A stretch of 64,000 bases of DNA from Druceiella hillmani (lineage: Eukaryota; Arthropoda; Insecta; Lepidoptera; Hepialidae): assembly GCA_039881145.1 (NCBI GenBank), contig JAYKKI010000052.1, forward strand, positions 16,259,067-16,323,066, read 5' to 3'. Numbering within the stretch: position 1 is the first letter of the stretch; the number at the start of each line of letters is the position of its first letter. Made by a program: the position numbers and the translations under genes. Below the pieces are notes generated by a model. It worked only from the letters and a program-made list of their open reading frames with translations, made no database searches and was not told the origin of the DNA. Positions 32,650 to 44,258 of this stretch are shown here, piece by piece.

Positions 32650-32860
32650 CGAGTCAAAATTGATACTAAATGGAAATTTTGTCGCGGCAAAACGACCTGA
32701 AAAATGGCCACGCGTCCCTCTCTGCCGCGCGCGATGCGATTACGTAGCTGCAATACAAAACTGTATCCTCGATTTTGTTATCATCAAGTTTTCTGAATAG
32801 CCTTCCACCATGGAAGCAAATTTAAAGACGTCTCCACGTCGTGTTTTTAATTAAAAAAGT
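32650..32860 (+). promoter_or_regulatory. CpG-rich block with a strong translation-start context
   Basis: GC and CpG content rises sharply (GCCACGCGTCCCTC, GCCGCGCGCGATGCG). At 32810 an ATG sits in CCACCATGG, an optimal start context, and opens only 14 codons before TAA. This could be a transcription start region with a short upstream frame, or an exon whose donor I cannot place. Inference only. Confidence 0.3.
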
Positions 32861-33303
32861 GGTTAAAATACGTGTATGGAATAAGAACTTTTAGATTGGT
32901 GTCTTAAATAAATGAAAAACGAAGCCAAATCAATTTATGCTCAAAGTTATTGCAGGCGATGTATTAATTTCGAATCAAATTAGTCAATTACAGAGGAAGG
33001 CTCATCAAAAAGTCGTTTGAGATAATATTCTGTAAATAACTTTCTATTAATCTCAAATCTTCAACCATGTGTATTTTATAGACATGTATTTTCACATTTT
33101 TAAAATATTTGTTTTTCATAGTTGATAACTTGAGAAACCTATTTGAGTTAAAAAATTAATTTTGCAAATATTGAGTGAAAAAATAAGCGTTCGTTATATT
33201 TATTATCTTTTTTTATATAACATTTAGAAGTTTCGGTTATATTTTTCAAGGTATATGTGCTACTATATTCAAGCCACTTGTAGAAATATTATTTTTTTAG
33301 GAA

Positions 33304-33537
33304 TTGTTTACAATAAATGGCAAATTATCTCTATTATTTAAAAAAATATATATATTGTTAGCTACATACATAAATTGTAAGCATATCGTTATTCATATAG
33401 GCCATAAAGATATTGAATATAAATTACCAGCAATTGTAGTAAATGCAAATAATTATAAACATGTGATAATGAACGTCACTCGAAATGACGTTATAAGAAC
33501 GATAATAAGAGGGATCTGTACAGTACTTGTAAATTAA
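33304..33537 (+). CDS. unrecognised 77-codon open frame, possible exon
   Basis: Preceded directly by a splice-acceptor-like TATTTTTTTAG. The peptide contains HIVIHIGHKDIEYKLPAIVV and NVTRNDVIRTIIRG. Composition is Ile/Asn-rich, as expected from AT-rich DNA, so coding is uncertain and no family is recognised. Confidence 0.22.
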   Translation: MFTINGKLSLLFKKIYILLATYINCKHIVIHIGHKDIEYKLPAIVVNANNYKHVIMNVTRNDVIRTIIRGICTVLVN

Positions 33538-33835
33538 CCATATATAACAGGTTACATATTTTTATTAGTAGCATTTTTTCACTTTCATACATTTAAAATA
33601 ATTATAATAAATTTTGAAATACAAACCAATAACGTTGAATAATCCCATGACTAACTTCAAATTACGCACTGTTTTTTGTTGTTATTTGTGACTAATATTA
33701 TAAATGCAAGTTAAACTTCCGTGATTTTACGTGAGACAGGCGACTAAATTTTGAATGTGGAGGCAATCAATTTTTGTGATAGAAAGCCGTGGGTAGGATA
33801 GAAAGCCGAATTTAAGTAGACTCAACGCATACATT

Positions 33836-34090
33836 AACGCCCATGTTCACCACACACAGTCATGACTGTCGGTCGGACTTACTAACAGTTAAAACGTATT
33901 TTTGTTTCTCATTAACTGTCAGTTGAGTCGTAACAAGAGTCTACTTTACCGAGCAATTGGACCGTACAATAGGGTACGGACCCTATTGTACGGTCCAATT
34001 GCTAAAGTATCCATACAACATAGGTTTTTAGCTATCAGTAAATCCGACTGAGAATTCTGAACGTGTGTGGACCATGTGAACGCGTGTGGA
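33836..34090. repeat. nested palindrome with a perfect 24-bp core stem
   Basis: The core arm 33952-33975 (AGCAATTGGACCGTACAATA then GGGT) pairs perfectly with 33980-34003 around a 4-nt loop, ACGG. Outside it, an imperfect second layer pairs GTTCACCACACAC and GTCGGACTTACT on the left with AGTAAATCCGAC and GTGTGTGGACCATGTGAAC on the right. The whole looks like a foldback element of about 250 bp. No flanking duplication was identified. Confidence 0.8.
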
Positions 34091-34099
34091 CAAATTAAG

Positions 34100-35300
34100 G
34101 AATGTTAAAATAATTCGTTCGTACTGGACGTGTGGCCAAAAAAGAACTAATAAAGAACGTATACAACAAAGTCATTATTCTTGGTATTGGTATGTTAGTA
34201 AGAAATAAAATGAAGGCTGTTACTATTTTTTATGGTAGTAATTAATTCAAACATTCAAATATAAATATACATAAATATATACGGTTAGCATACCATTAGG
34301 CTCGTTGCAACTTCTGAAACGATACAGATATTATAAACGTCTCCTTTATGAATTAAGTAATCTCCTTTACTCCTTAAGTAAAGAATAATTGTTAAATTAT
34401 AAAGAAACACTTGTCTTCTTTGATTAAATGTAAAAAAAAGAAGAGATATAATTATTTTATGTAAGTAGTATCTACCAGGTGTCTATTTTCACCATAAAAT
34501 TGTCGTGTGTAATCAAGAAATGATTAAACGAATTAACAAAATTTATTAAGTACGAGTAGAACTCCCACCACAAAAAATCCGTACACACTTAAGCACATAT
34601 AAAAATTTAGATGTTATTTTCATTAAACTTATTACAAACTAATATTAACAGAAACACAACTGCGTGTTTGGTAATAATTAAATAAGATCAGTGGTTTTAA
34701 ACCCTAAACAAATTGTGATCTCAAACAAATAACTTTGGAGTCGGACGAAGGAAGAATATGCAGCCATCCAGATTGGAAGCAGAATGTGGAAATAGAAGAA
34801 GTAGAATATAATGGAATAGAAGAATGAAGCAGTCCACAGACAATGCGGAGGAGGACGGTGGAGAAAAAAAGGTCAAAAAAGTAGAGAAATAGAAAGCTAA
34901 AGACTGTAGTTTATAACAGAGTTCGCTACCGGAGCTTCGTCGAGCGACTGGATGCCTAAGCGTGACAGGATTTAAGCAAATTAGGTCAACGATACGAATG
35001 GACTCTTGTAATTTTATATGTATGTTACGAAATAATAGAAAAATACAGTGTTCGATCAACATTCTCAAGAGTTTTTTAAGGATCCATCAAATAACATATA
35101 AAATAAATTATTTCTTCATTAAAATACGTGTCATAAATACTATCTTTTTAGATCATATTATCATTAACGCCGCACCCTGCGTGCTGTATAAGGATCCGAT
35201 ATGCGCAATGGCATCTAGATCTGGTGGCTACTTTATCATTGATAGGAAGTTAAGAATATTGATACAAGTATCATCTACGTAAAAAAAAACACAAAACAAG
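34100..35300. other. unassigned sequence
   Basis: Contains a purine-rich block (34740-34930) and open frames on both strands with no family resemblance. Confidence 0.3.
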
Positions 35301-35319
35301 CCATGTTTCAAAAAAACAA

Positions 35320-35517
35320 TTGGTAAATAGCTACGACGTGACTTCTGTGATAAGTGTGAACATCTGGGAAAAAATGGCAAAGAGTAATATAATAATAAAG
35401 TGTTACCACTTTATTTGTAGCCATACTACAAGAAGCAACTACTCAGGATGCTACATCGACTCATGGGCTTTAATGCACACGACCATGAGATGCGAATATT
35501 TGGTGAAAACCCAGTAA
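35320..35517 (+). pseudogene. possible Copia gag-protease scrap
   Basis: One frame has a zinc-knuckle-like spacing (CDKCEHLGKNGKE). Another has YIDSWALMHTTM, faintly like the copia protease DSGASSHMT. Both are weak and frameshifted, so this is a suggestion only. Confidence 0.22.
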
Positions 35518-35891
35518 TTAACACCATTTTCCATTAATAATATATGGTTACAAGAAAGGCGTTGTAATAACATAACTTTTATGCAGAAAAATGGATCTAC
35601 AAACCGTCCTAACGTAAATATTGTCCTTTATGTATTTATCAGTTAATAAGATAACCAAAACTAAGTGTAATATATAGTTTGATAATTAAGTATGAAATAT
35701 GTTCAATGGAAATGACGTGGGGTAGCGGAAACAAAACTTATTAGTAATATGTAAAGGCAGAATTTTAACTCTTTTCATGCTTACATATTGGAATGTACTA
35801 AGAATGATTTTTATCCATGCTACTAACAGATGGGTTTTGTAAACCTTAAGAAATTGGGAAACCATAAGGAGAATCAACCGTTGTTAAGTTC

Positions 35892-36452
35892 GTATTGTGG
35901 TTCTCAGGGAAAAAAGTTAAGTCGCAGAACTTTGGGTTCAAACTCCTCAGTCTGGACGTTGTAGGGATATTGCCTGTTTTAATTGTGAGACTTGACGAGA
36001 TTTGCTTTTTTAAGTTAGCATTGTGGGATTTAAAAAGAGAAGCTGTCATTGAATTTTGGGCTTGAATTCTTCTATTCTGATACTGCAGATGTATTGCCCG
36101 CCTAATCCCTTTTTGTATTATTTAGTGTCTTTGGTCTCAAGCAGAGACTCTGCCACCAAACTCTGGATTGCAACTTCTCTGTTTTGGTGCTATGGGGGTA
36201 CTGCCTACTTAAATAGTGAGTTTTGAAAATCAACTGTTTCAAATTAATTTTGAGGATATCAAGCAAAAACTTTGACCTCCGGATAACAACTCGTCAGTCT
36301 TGATGCTGTTGTGGTACTGTGTGCCTAAACCGTGAGACTTGAGGATTTATTGTTTTTTTAACTAGCATTGTGGGTCTTAAGCAGAAATCCTCTTATTGGA
36401 CTCCGGATTTGAATGCCTCAGCTTGATGCTGCAGTGTTGTGACCTGTTTTGT
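35892..36452. repeat. degenerate ~122-bp tandem array, about 4.5 units
   Basis: Units begin near 35892, 36018, 36125, 36247 and 36368. Each carries, in order, an ATTGTGG or TTTGAGG word, CAAGCAGA or similar, an ACTC-TGGATT or CTCCGGAT word, a TCAG-CT-TGATGCTG word and a TACTGCCT or TTGCCTG word. Units are strongly diverged from each other, so the array is old. Confidence 0.75.
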
Positions 36453-37406
36453 AAATATTTCCGCTATTAATCAACCAACTTGAATGATTCCTTAGACTTG
36501 TTTTGTCAAATTAAAGGTAGTAGGTGGATGTATTTTGTAAAAATATATATAAATTTGAAGCACTGACTACGCTGAATCGGGAATACGGAAATATGATTTA
36601 TATGATCGTATATACTTAGTTATATGTGTGTCTACACATTCATGTATGTATATAGATTATGTGAATTAGGTTCAATAAATGCTGCAAAAATGTGTTCCTA
36701 TTTCATAAATGAGATATTATTGACATTGAATTCATCGTAAGTTCGTGAAATTCTCAATAATATAGGAGAAGCAATAAAAAAGGAAAAATAAAACACTTTT
36801 CTAAACAAATTGAAGCAACTTCAAATAAACATCGCATAAGAGGCTCACTGAAAAATATAAATAATGAAAATATGAGTACTAACGTGGAACTTATGGGTTA
36901 CAATATCGTTTCAGAACATAATTAAATTTGCAAAATACTGGAGTTGCCAAAGATTCTTGGAGTCGGTGCCAAGTGCAGGAGTCGGTGCCAAGTGCACTCA
37001 TTTGCAGGTGCGGGTGTGAATAAACTTGAATATCAGAGAGGAGAGACGTGTCTTGAATATCAGAAGCCAGTGTGGATGTTAGAGAGGAAAGAAGCGTCGG
37101 TTTGGCACCGATTCCAAAAAAATCTCTACATTTGCATTACTTCCCAAATATATTTATGTTCCGTTTATGGCATTTTATAACTAGTGGAGTCAGACCACTG
37201 AGGCATAAAATGTTGACTAATAGAGGACTCACGGTTCGTGAATATGTCCGTCTCTAAAATTATTTGCAAAGCCGTAAATGGGCTTTTAGTCGCTCGTAAT
37301 AGTGCTTAAATTTTTTTGTTGATTAACTTAGGTTTTCACAACTTTGCCTACTTTTATACATAAAGCCCAATGAATTTATATTTCAGTTGACTTCTCACAC
37401 GCATTT

Positions 37407-37409
<3 letters not shown>
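36453..37409. other. unassigned sequence with a small tandem repeat
   Basis: GGAGTCGGTGCCAAGTGCA occurs twice in tandem from 36959 with an 18-bp period, and an inverted partial copy (TTTGGCACCGATTCC) lies near 37110. No gene recognised. Confidence 0.45.
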
Positions 37410-37448
<39 letters not shown>

Positions 37449-37463
37449 TATGTATATATATAT

Positions 37464-37525
<62 letters not shown>
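37410..37525. repeat. (AT)n microsatellite
   Basis: Over 110 bp of AT dinucleotides with rare interruptions. Confidence 0.95.
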
Positions 37526-37835
37526 GTACACATATTGGTATCACAAAATACACATGTGATAATTTCCGTAAACTCCAGCGCTTAAATAAAAAAAATTGGG
37601 TGAATCGATGCCAAGAAATGAACTCCATTGTGAAAAGGATAATGCTCGTACGTTCAGTGAGATATTTATGGAATAATATGTTGAGAAATACTTTCTACAG
37701 TACAATATTTGCCACAATAGTTTATTACAGTCAGCTTCAATATTTAGACTAGAACTTCGCTGAAAACGTCCACATTAATATAAAGTTTTTTTGGAATGAT
37801 CAACGGGTTATGGGTCATTGGAATCTTCCAATCTA

Positions 37836-37885
37836 ATTCCATCCTAATTCCAATCAATTTTCCATCCTGATTCCAATCAATAAAA
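37836..37885. repeat. short tandem duplication
   Basis: CCATCCTAATTCCAATCAAT is followed by CCATCCTGATTCCAATCAAT with a period of about 24 bp. Confidence 0.8.
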
Positions 37886-38029
37886 TTGTTGCAGTTACGA
37901 TGGAAAATTATTCCACTTACCCCTTACTCAACAGGTCTGGCGCTGTTCAACTGTGTCTATTTCGGTCTTAAATCAACGCTTTGCCTGAAAAAAAAAAGAA
38001 TTGTTATGAGAATCATCACCCTGAATACA

Positions 38030-38145
38030 ATGAAACTGCTGTTTACAGTTAGAATAAATAATAAACTGCTTTAGAATAAATAATAAACTGTTTACAGTTA
38101 GAATAAATAATAAATAATAAACTGCTGTTTACAGTTAGAATTATA
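38030..38145. repeat. irregular tandem repeat of AAACTG-TTAGAATAAATAAT units
   Basis: Blocks of GTTTACAGTTAGAATAAATA and TAATAAACTGCT alternate three times with deletions. Confidence 0.85.
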
Positions 38146-38422
38146 AAGAAAGAGAAACATATAATTTCATATGCATGTTTATGTTATGTCATAATTTGTT
38201 ATTCAAGTAAAATTACTTTATTTCGATCATAAATCTATACTAATATAGATTTCCTAACGTAACAATTGGCGGCGAACTGTGAGGCGGGTGACCATGTACA
38301 GGACATACTTTGCCATTAATCGGCGAGCCACATGCTGATATTCAACGTCTAACTCCTTAGTCGGTGTTCATATAGGTATCTCGAGAACGGCCGGAACGAA
38401 CCGGCTTACTGTACCAATTTAA

Positions 38423-38475
38423 CATATTTACATTTTAACATATTTACATTTAGCATATTTACATTTTATATGTAT
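38423..38475. repeat. short tandem repeat
   Basis: Three units of TAACATATTTACATTT or close variants. Confidence 0.8.
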
Positions 38476-39838
38476 TTTACATTTTAACCGACTTTTCTCG
38501 CTTGGTAAGAAACTTTACAACAGCGCGTTATTCGATTTTCTCAATATTTCTCACTTTCTTCCCGATTGAGTTGGTCGGTGGACGATAGTTCAAAGACTAG
38601 TGGGCCGATTAAAATAAAGCTTGCTAACAAAGAGTCACTGAATTCGCTACGGTTCATTAAAGTACCCTCACTAATGATCTAATTACAAATAAGCTGTGTT
38701 TTCACTAGAAAATCATTGCGATTGTGGCCCTTTCTTACAACAATGAATTCGATTTATGTTTTCTATAGAAACAAATTAAAGGGTCGAAGCTCTGAGCTAA
38801 TGTAGTAGATTACAAATGAACAAATTTATATGACGGAAATTAATATGACGAATTATCAATATAGAAAATATCGATAGAGTTGGAATCTTGATATTGATAT
38901 TCAAGATCGATAAATTAAAAAATTCATAGGGTTCACAGAAAGTAAGAGTAAAAAAAAGTAACACTCGTAAATTTATAAAGATAGTACTTTTATTTTTTAA
39001 ATTCCTTGATAATATTTATATTGTGTTTTCTAAATTCCTTGATATGAATTCAGTCTACTGGTAAAGTTCGTAGACAAGATTAAAAGGCATCCTAGCACTG
39101 AGGCGATTTTGTGTCAATTGATTTATCTTTTTGGATGTCTAGATGTACATGTTGAAAAATATATGTTAAGTTTCCACTTTATTCGATAAAAATATTTCTT
39201 TATAGATCTTTTTTCAGGCATGTTTCATTTACATAGTTACAATTTATAAACTGAAATATCGTGTCCATAGTTTTGAACAATTTATCGTCAAAAAAATTTT
39301 TTTAAAATGAGTAAATATTTATGATGAATCTGCTTCTTCATTTTTAACTCTAAAGAAACGAGGAAGCTGAATTTAAACGCTAAAAATTGTGGCGAGAAGA
39401 CGAAAAATATAATATAGGACGATGGGCGATTAAAAGTCTATGAGATAACTAAGAATTATTGGCATAACAAGAGAAGCAAAGCAAGGTTGGAGAAAGAGAG
39501 TGGCATTTTTTTAAATGACGAATGTGAAGACGATTTCACACCGTGGATGGTTACGGGATGCAAAATTTTGTTTCATTATTACCTCAAAGACAATAAGACA
39601 ATAATTAGTAAATATTGTGCAAATGTATTGCATAATACGAGTATATTAGAAGACAAGAGGAACACAATATATTTCTAGATCTAAGTAATGCTAATGAATT
39701 TTTCAGTCACCTTTTTTACGAGTTTATGGATAAAATAATAATGTATGTGTTTTGGGTTTAGTAGTTTTGCTTTTAAAATCTTATTTTGTCGATACATTTA
39801 TTGTGATAAACACACACATTATGTGGTTAATAATATGG
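38476..39838. other. unassigned sequence
   Basis: Open frame 39487-39678 (starting MEKESGIFLNDE) has a charged, protein-like N-terminal part but no recognised family and no splice context. Nothing else seen. Confidence 0.3.
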
Positions 39839-39891
39839 ACGCACGCTTATGGTTCCATCCACATTATGGGGATGGAACCATAAGCGTGCGT
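39839..39891. repeat. perfect 22-bp hairpin
   Basis: ACGCACGCTTATGGTTCCAT then CC (39839-39860) pairs without mismatch to 39870-39891 around a 9-nt loop. The perfect arms suggest recent origin or maintenance. No flanking duplication seen. Confidence 0.92.
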
Positions 39892-40552
39892 GAAACCAGG
39901 TTATATACAAAGTAAATTTGAATGTCAAGAAGAAGGAAGTAAACTTACGTGCAGCAGTAGAGAACGACCATATATTCTAAAAAAAATAAAGGGTGATGTG
40001 AAAACAAACGATTACTGACAACGAAACTGAAATAATACTATTTCAGGTTATAATACATATATCACACTACTTGACTTGAGTACTTACTACTTGTGTATAT
40101 ATATACTCACATTGAAGTTTTAACATTCCGAAATTATGACGAACAGAAGTTACTGTTCGATGTGAAAAATGTACCAAGCATAAAGACGTCAATTTTCGGC
40201 AAATTAAAACATGACTCCATTGCGATTTATATTTGTCTTTTAAGTTGTGATTGAGGACAACTGTATCAACTTGACAATAATTGTTAAAAATGAAAAAAAT
40301 AATCAAATAACTAGTTCTGTATAAGAAAATGTCGACAACAATATTGGCCTTCAGCAAAGTGAGACAAACGGTTTCTGATTTGCGTTTACTGTCACGTGAC
40401 TGAATTTGTGATTTGGACGAAATTATGTACTAAATATAATAATAATATTTATTTTTAATAATACATAATTTTGTTTCTTATTACCTCCATATCATTAATA
40501 ATCATTACAGACTATAATCCATAAATTTTATCTATAAATAAAAAAAAAAAAA

Positions 40553-40656
<104 letters not shown>

Positions 40657-40753
40657 TTGCATCGCCGTATTTAAGCGATGGAAACAAAGTGCTAAGTCAT
40701 TCTTCACACATATTTTATCTGAGTCTATGTCTTATTCGGAGCTTGCACGTACT

Positions 40754-40875
40754 CACACAATGGTGCGTACATGTGTCCACACAATGGTACCTGTATGTGT
40801 CCACGCAACTTGTACCGTTATTTGTCCACACAATGTTCATATATATATGTCCATACAGTATTACTTATATCTGTC
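40754..40875. repeat. 24-25 bp minisatellite, five units
   Basis: Units of the form CACACAATGGT-n-GTATGTGTC begin near 40754, 40778, 40802, 40827 and 40852, with increasing divergence rightwards. The 108-codon open frame across it is a by-product. Confidence 0.85.
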
Positions 40876-41015
40876 TAACAACGATACAGGACACTTATTG
40901 CGCAAATTCGATTTGCGATTTTTTTTTAAAATTTGTTATTACAATTTTGGATCTTTGTATAACTTGCTTAAAAGAAGCAGAAGCTTATAATACAATTTGT
41001 TATAATGATGGATAA

Positions 41016-42190
41016 CAAATATTGTTTTAATTATTGACAAAATGTTTTTTTGATAATTTTTATTAACAAAATAATTTTAAGGCCAATTAAATAAATTTTG
41101 TTTAAATTTTTTCCATATTATGTGATTAAAATTACGTCCGCTTTTTTATTGATTAATGTGGATCGTTCGTGATGAATTTGTCATTCAAAGAGTACACTTA
41201 CTTGTATTGAAACAGAAAAAAGTTATTTCTAATTTTTTTTATTTTAGAATTTGGGAGTATTCCCTTAAATAAAACTTTGTTCTTCAGCAACACCCTTGAA
41301 AATAAAAATTATTTGGGTCACGCTTATTTATTTCGTTGTTTACCTAATCTCAAACCTATTGTTTAATATTAATATTTTTATTTTATTCATTTCTTTACAA
41401 TTTTATTCTCAGATTTATCTAACAGATTTACGAAAGGTTGGAGAAGTAAAAATACCATGAAGTGCAACACTAATAATCAACTAAAGTTCTAAAATAGTAA
41501 CTAAGTTTCTAAAGTGCAGCACTAATAATAAGCAAAGCAAAGCTCTAATGATAAATTATAAATTACTAAGCAATTCCAAAATTTGAAGCGGTCATTTTAG
41601 TACAGAAAAAAACAAAAGTCAAAACTCAGCATGTTCCGCGACACCGTATTAATTAAGAAAGGAAATTTAATGACAGACAGGTGACAGCTGTGGTATGTTT
41701 GTGCACGCTCTTGGGAGGTGAAATAAACTATAATTTCGTCCTCTCGTATAGAGAAATAAACAAAAAAAAGGAAGAAGGAATAACTGTTTCATACTATCAT
41801 TATATTGCTGAATTATAATTAAGTAAAAGCGCTGAGGCTGGTTAAATATTTCACATGTTGTATTTATTCATAGGAAAATTATATATATTTTATTACATTA
41901 TTCATATGCATAGTTATATATTAATAATATATGTTCATTTATACCGTAATCTTGAATAAATATCTTGTTTCATTGTATAATAAATGACACTATTTTTAAT
42001 CTACTAATTACAACAATTTTTGGTGGAAGATCATACGTTATGCGTAGGTATTTCGTTAAAATAATACATTCAAATATTAATCATGCATAACATTCAAATA
42101 TGCATCAAGCATTGCAATTACTCAGAGACAAGTAACATACTCGTATGTTACGGCAAATTAGCGTGATCGGAGTCTACAATGACTGAAAAA
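41016..42190. other. unassigned AT-rich sequence
   Basis: Contains a duplicated CTAAAGTTCTAAA/AGTGCA(A/G)CACTAATAAT phrase near 41460-41540. No gene recognised. Confidence 0.35.
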
Positions 42191-42258
42191 AATATGGACA
42201 TTCTTCATTGTCATTATTCAATCAAGGACCAGAATTTGAATAATAATTTCAAGAAAAT
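42191..42258 (+). repeat. repeat unit X, plus-oriented partial copy
   Basis: Begins ATATGGACATTCTTCATTGT and is the exact inverted partner of 42271-42337, forming a palindrome with a short spacer. It is also nearly identical, in the same orientation, to 43948-44015. Confidence 0.9.
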
Positions 42259-42267
42259 ATATACTAC

Positions 42268-42475
42268 GAGAATTTTCTTGAAATTATTATTCAAATTCTG
42301 GTCCTTGATTGAATAATGACAATGAAGAATGTCCACACTTTTTTAGAAGGAATACCTGCAAAATTAATTTGTTTGCTTCGTTTTTGCTTTGAGTCAATTT
42401 TAATCACGTTAATTGCCCCTTTCGGAAGATGAGGATTTTGTTTAAATATTTTTATACATAAAATAATTACCACAA
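42268..42475 (-). repeat. repeat unit X, inverted copy
   Basis: About 200 bp, more than 90% identical to the reverse complement of 43820-44025. Landmarks are GAATTTTCTTGAAATTATTA, GGTCCTTGATTGAATAATGA, GAAGGAATACCTGCAAAATT and CTTTCGGAAGATGAGGATTT. A minus-strand open frame (containing KQNPHLPKGAINVIKIDSK) crosses it. The plus-strand counterpart in the other copy is broken, so coding is unproven. Confidence 0.9.
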
Positions 42476-42818
42476 TATACTTTTGATTTTTTTTAATTGT
42501 ACTTCTTTAGACGTATCATGAAAAAGTTATGAGATTAAGATTTTAAATATGCATAATGAAGTTAGCACGATGCAACAATCAACACCCTGACACCTCACAA
42601 ATCAACACTCCGAAGTTACGCTCTAAACATATATTTGTATAGTTTTTTTTGACAGATAAATGCACATATTCTAAGCCAATCATCTACTAAGCCGTTTCAA
42701 ATTCGGCATGTACTTATTTGATTATAAATTATAAATTGGAACGTTAGCGGTTAAATTCGTTATAAAATGTAAGTTATTAAGTAACATCTCCGACAAGTGT
42801 GACACGGGGCAAACTTAC

Positions 42819-42865
42819 CTGTCGCAAAGCCAAGATGATCCGACCTTTCGACGCTCCAAGGGATC
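42819..42865 (-). CDS. possible small exon with perfect donor
   Basis: The minus strand reads CTTTGCGACAG before GTAAGTTTG, a full-consensus donor. Upstream TGCTAACTAG could be the acceptor. The 47-nt exon has an open frame containing SLGASKGRIILALRQ and is CpG-rich compared with its surroundings. No family recognised; it could equally be a noncoding first exon. Confidence 0.33.
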
Positions 42866-43819
42866 CTAGTTAGCATTTTAATTGAGTTATTTTACTTTCT
42901 GTATTTCCTCCCGTAGTTCCTTTATTTCCATGGGGCGAACCCTCGGAATAATGTTGAAGACACATTCGTGATGATTTAGATATTTCCATTTTTTCTCAAA
43001 ACATAATAATAATGCGAGTGTTTTTTCATTAACACAGTGTCATCTTGTTGATTTCCATTGCAAATTTAGCAAACTTGATTTATTAAAATTGTTCATGTAA
43101 ATAATATAACGCCATCTTCTAATAGATACTTGATTAGCACATTATTTTGTTACACAACGTTATCTTTTTGTATGTATTTAGATACTCATATAATGTCAAA
43201 CTTACCTACGTCAATGCGTACCTACCTACACTACGAAAGAAAAAAGAAATGTTAATTCATAACCAGTGAGATTTTTCTTACAGAATGCGCTAAAATATAG
43301 AATAAAACGTAAAGAGAAATATATGAAAATAAAATGACGTTGTATGGGAATGTCGTAAATATTTTGGACATATAGGTTGAAAAAGTTTTCCTAGCGTCTT
43401 TGTTTTTCGAGAAAGTGATTAAACAATTATTCACAGAAAATTGATGATTGTAAAATTCCTTTTTAATTATATATGCATCATTTATACGCCGCCATTTGCT
43501 CTCGTACTTTTCGTATTTTCGAATTCTCGTACTTAGTAATAATGCTAGTAATGCACGATAGGCCTTCTTTAAGTCCTTACTTTTAAGGCACAAGTGTGAG
43601 TGAGATGGATAGTGAAGCTACCTACTAATAATAAAGGGCCACTACCAGGCCAAGACCACCAAGAGACCTGGGTCACCAAGTAGTGTTTCTTTTTTGATTT
43701 TTAGTGTAAGTTTGATATAAAATTCAAGGATTGAAATCTAAAATTTATTGAACTACAACAAATTTTCGATCAATTTGCCTTGAGTCTGAATGCAAGACCC
43801 ACATTTTCTTAAAACTGGT

Positions 43820-44025
43820 AAATATTTTATATATAAAAATATTTAAACAAAATCCTCATCTTCCGAAAGGGCAATTAACGTTATTAAAATTGACTCAAAG
43901 CGGAAACGAAGCAACAAAATTAATTTTGCAGGTATTCCTTCTAAAAAATATGGACATTCTTCATTGTCATTATTCAATCAAGGACTAGAATTTGAATAAT
44001 AATTTCAAGAAAATTCTCGTATATA
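43820..44025 (+). repeat. repeat unit X, plus-oriented full copy
   Basis: Inverted partner of 42268-42475. Together they enclose about 1.35 kb and could be long terminal inverted repeats of a DNA element, or two independent insertions. The outer end runs into an (AT)n tract. Confidence 0.9.
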
Positions 44026-44043
44026 TATATATATATATATATA

Positions 44044-44088
<45 letters not shown>
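44021..44088. repeat. (AT)n microsatellite
   Basis: AT run abutting repeat unit X. Confidence 0.93.
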
Positions 44089-44258
44089 GTAAGAAGGGGA
44101 ATAGAAAAGTCTCAGTTGCAGCTGTTTGTTTGCGTTATTCATTAGAGTATGTTTCAAACGAGTCTTGCCTTGTAGCGAATGCTTGATATCTTTTTGAAGG
44201 CTGTGTGTGTTTTAGATTTAAAATTTTCTTGTTATAGCACTAAAATAGTTCTAAGTAA

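Noticed and set aside
34721..35282. Overlapping open frames on both strands (115 and 106 codons)
   Set aside because: No recognisable motif, no splice context, and the frames overlap in opposite directions. Chance frames in a purine-rich block are likely.
38220..38300. LTR end and primer-binding site (ACA then ATTGGCGGCGAAC)
   Set aside because: Resembles a Gypsy-type primer site, but no LTR partner or gag/pol follows. Too weak to list.
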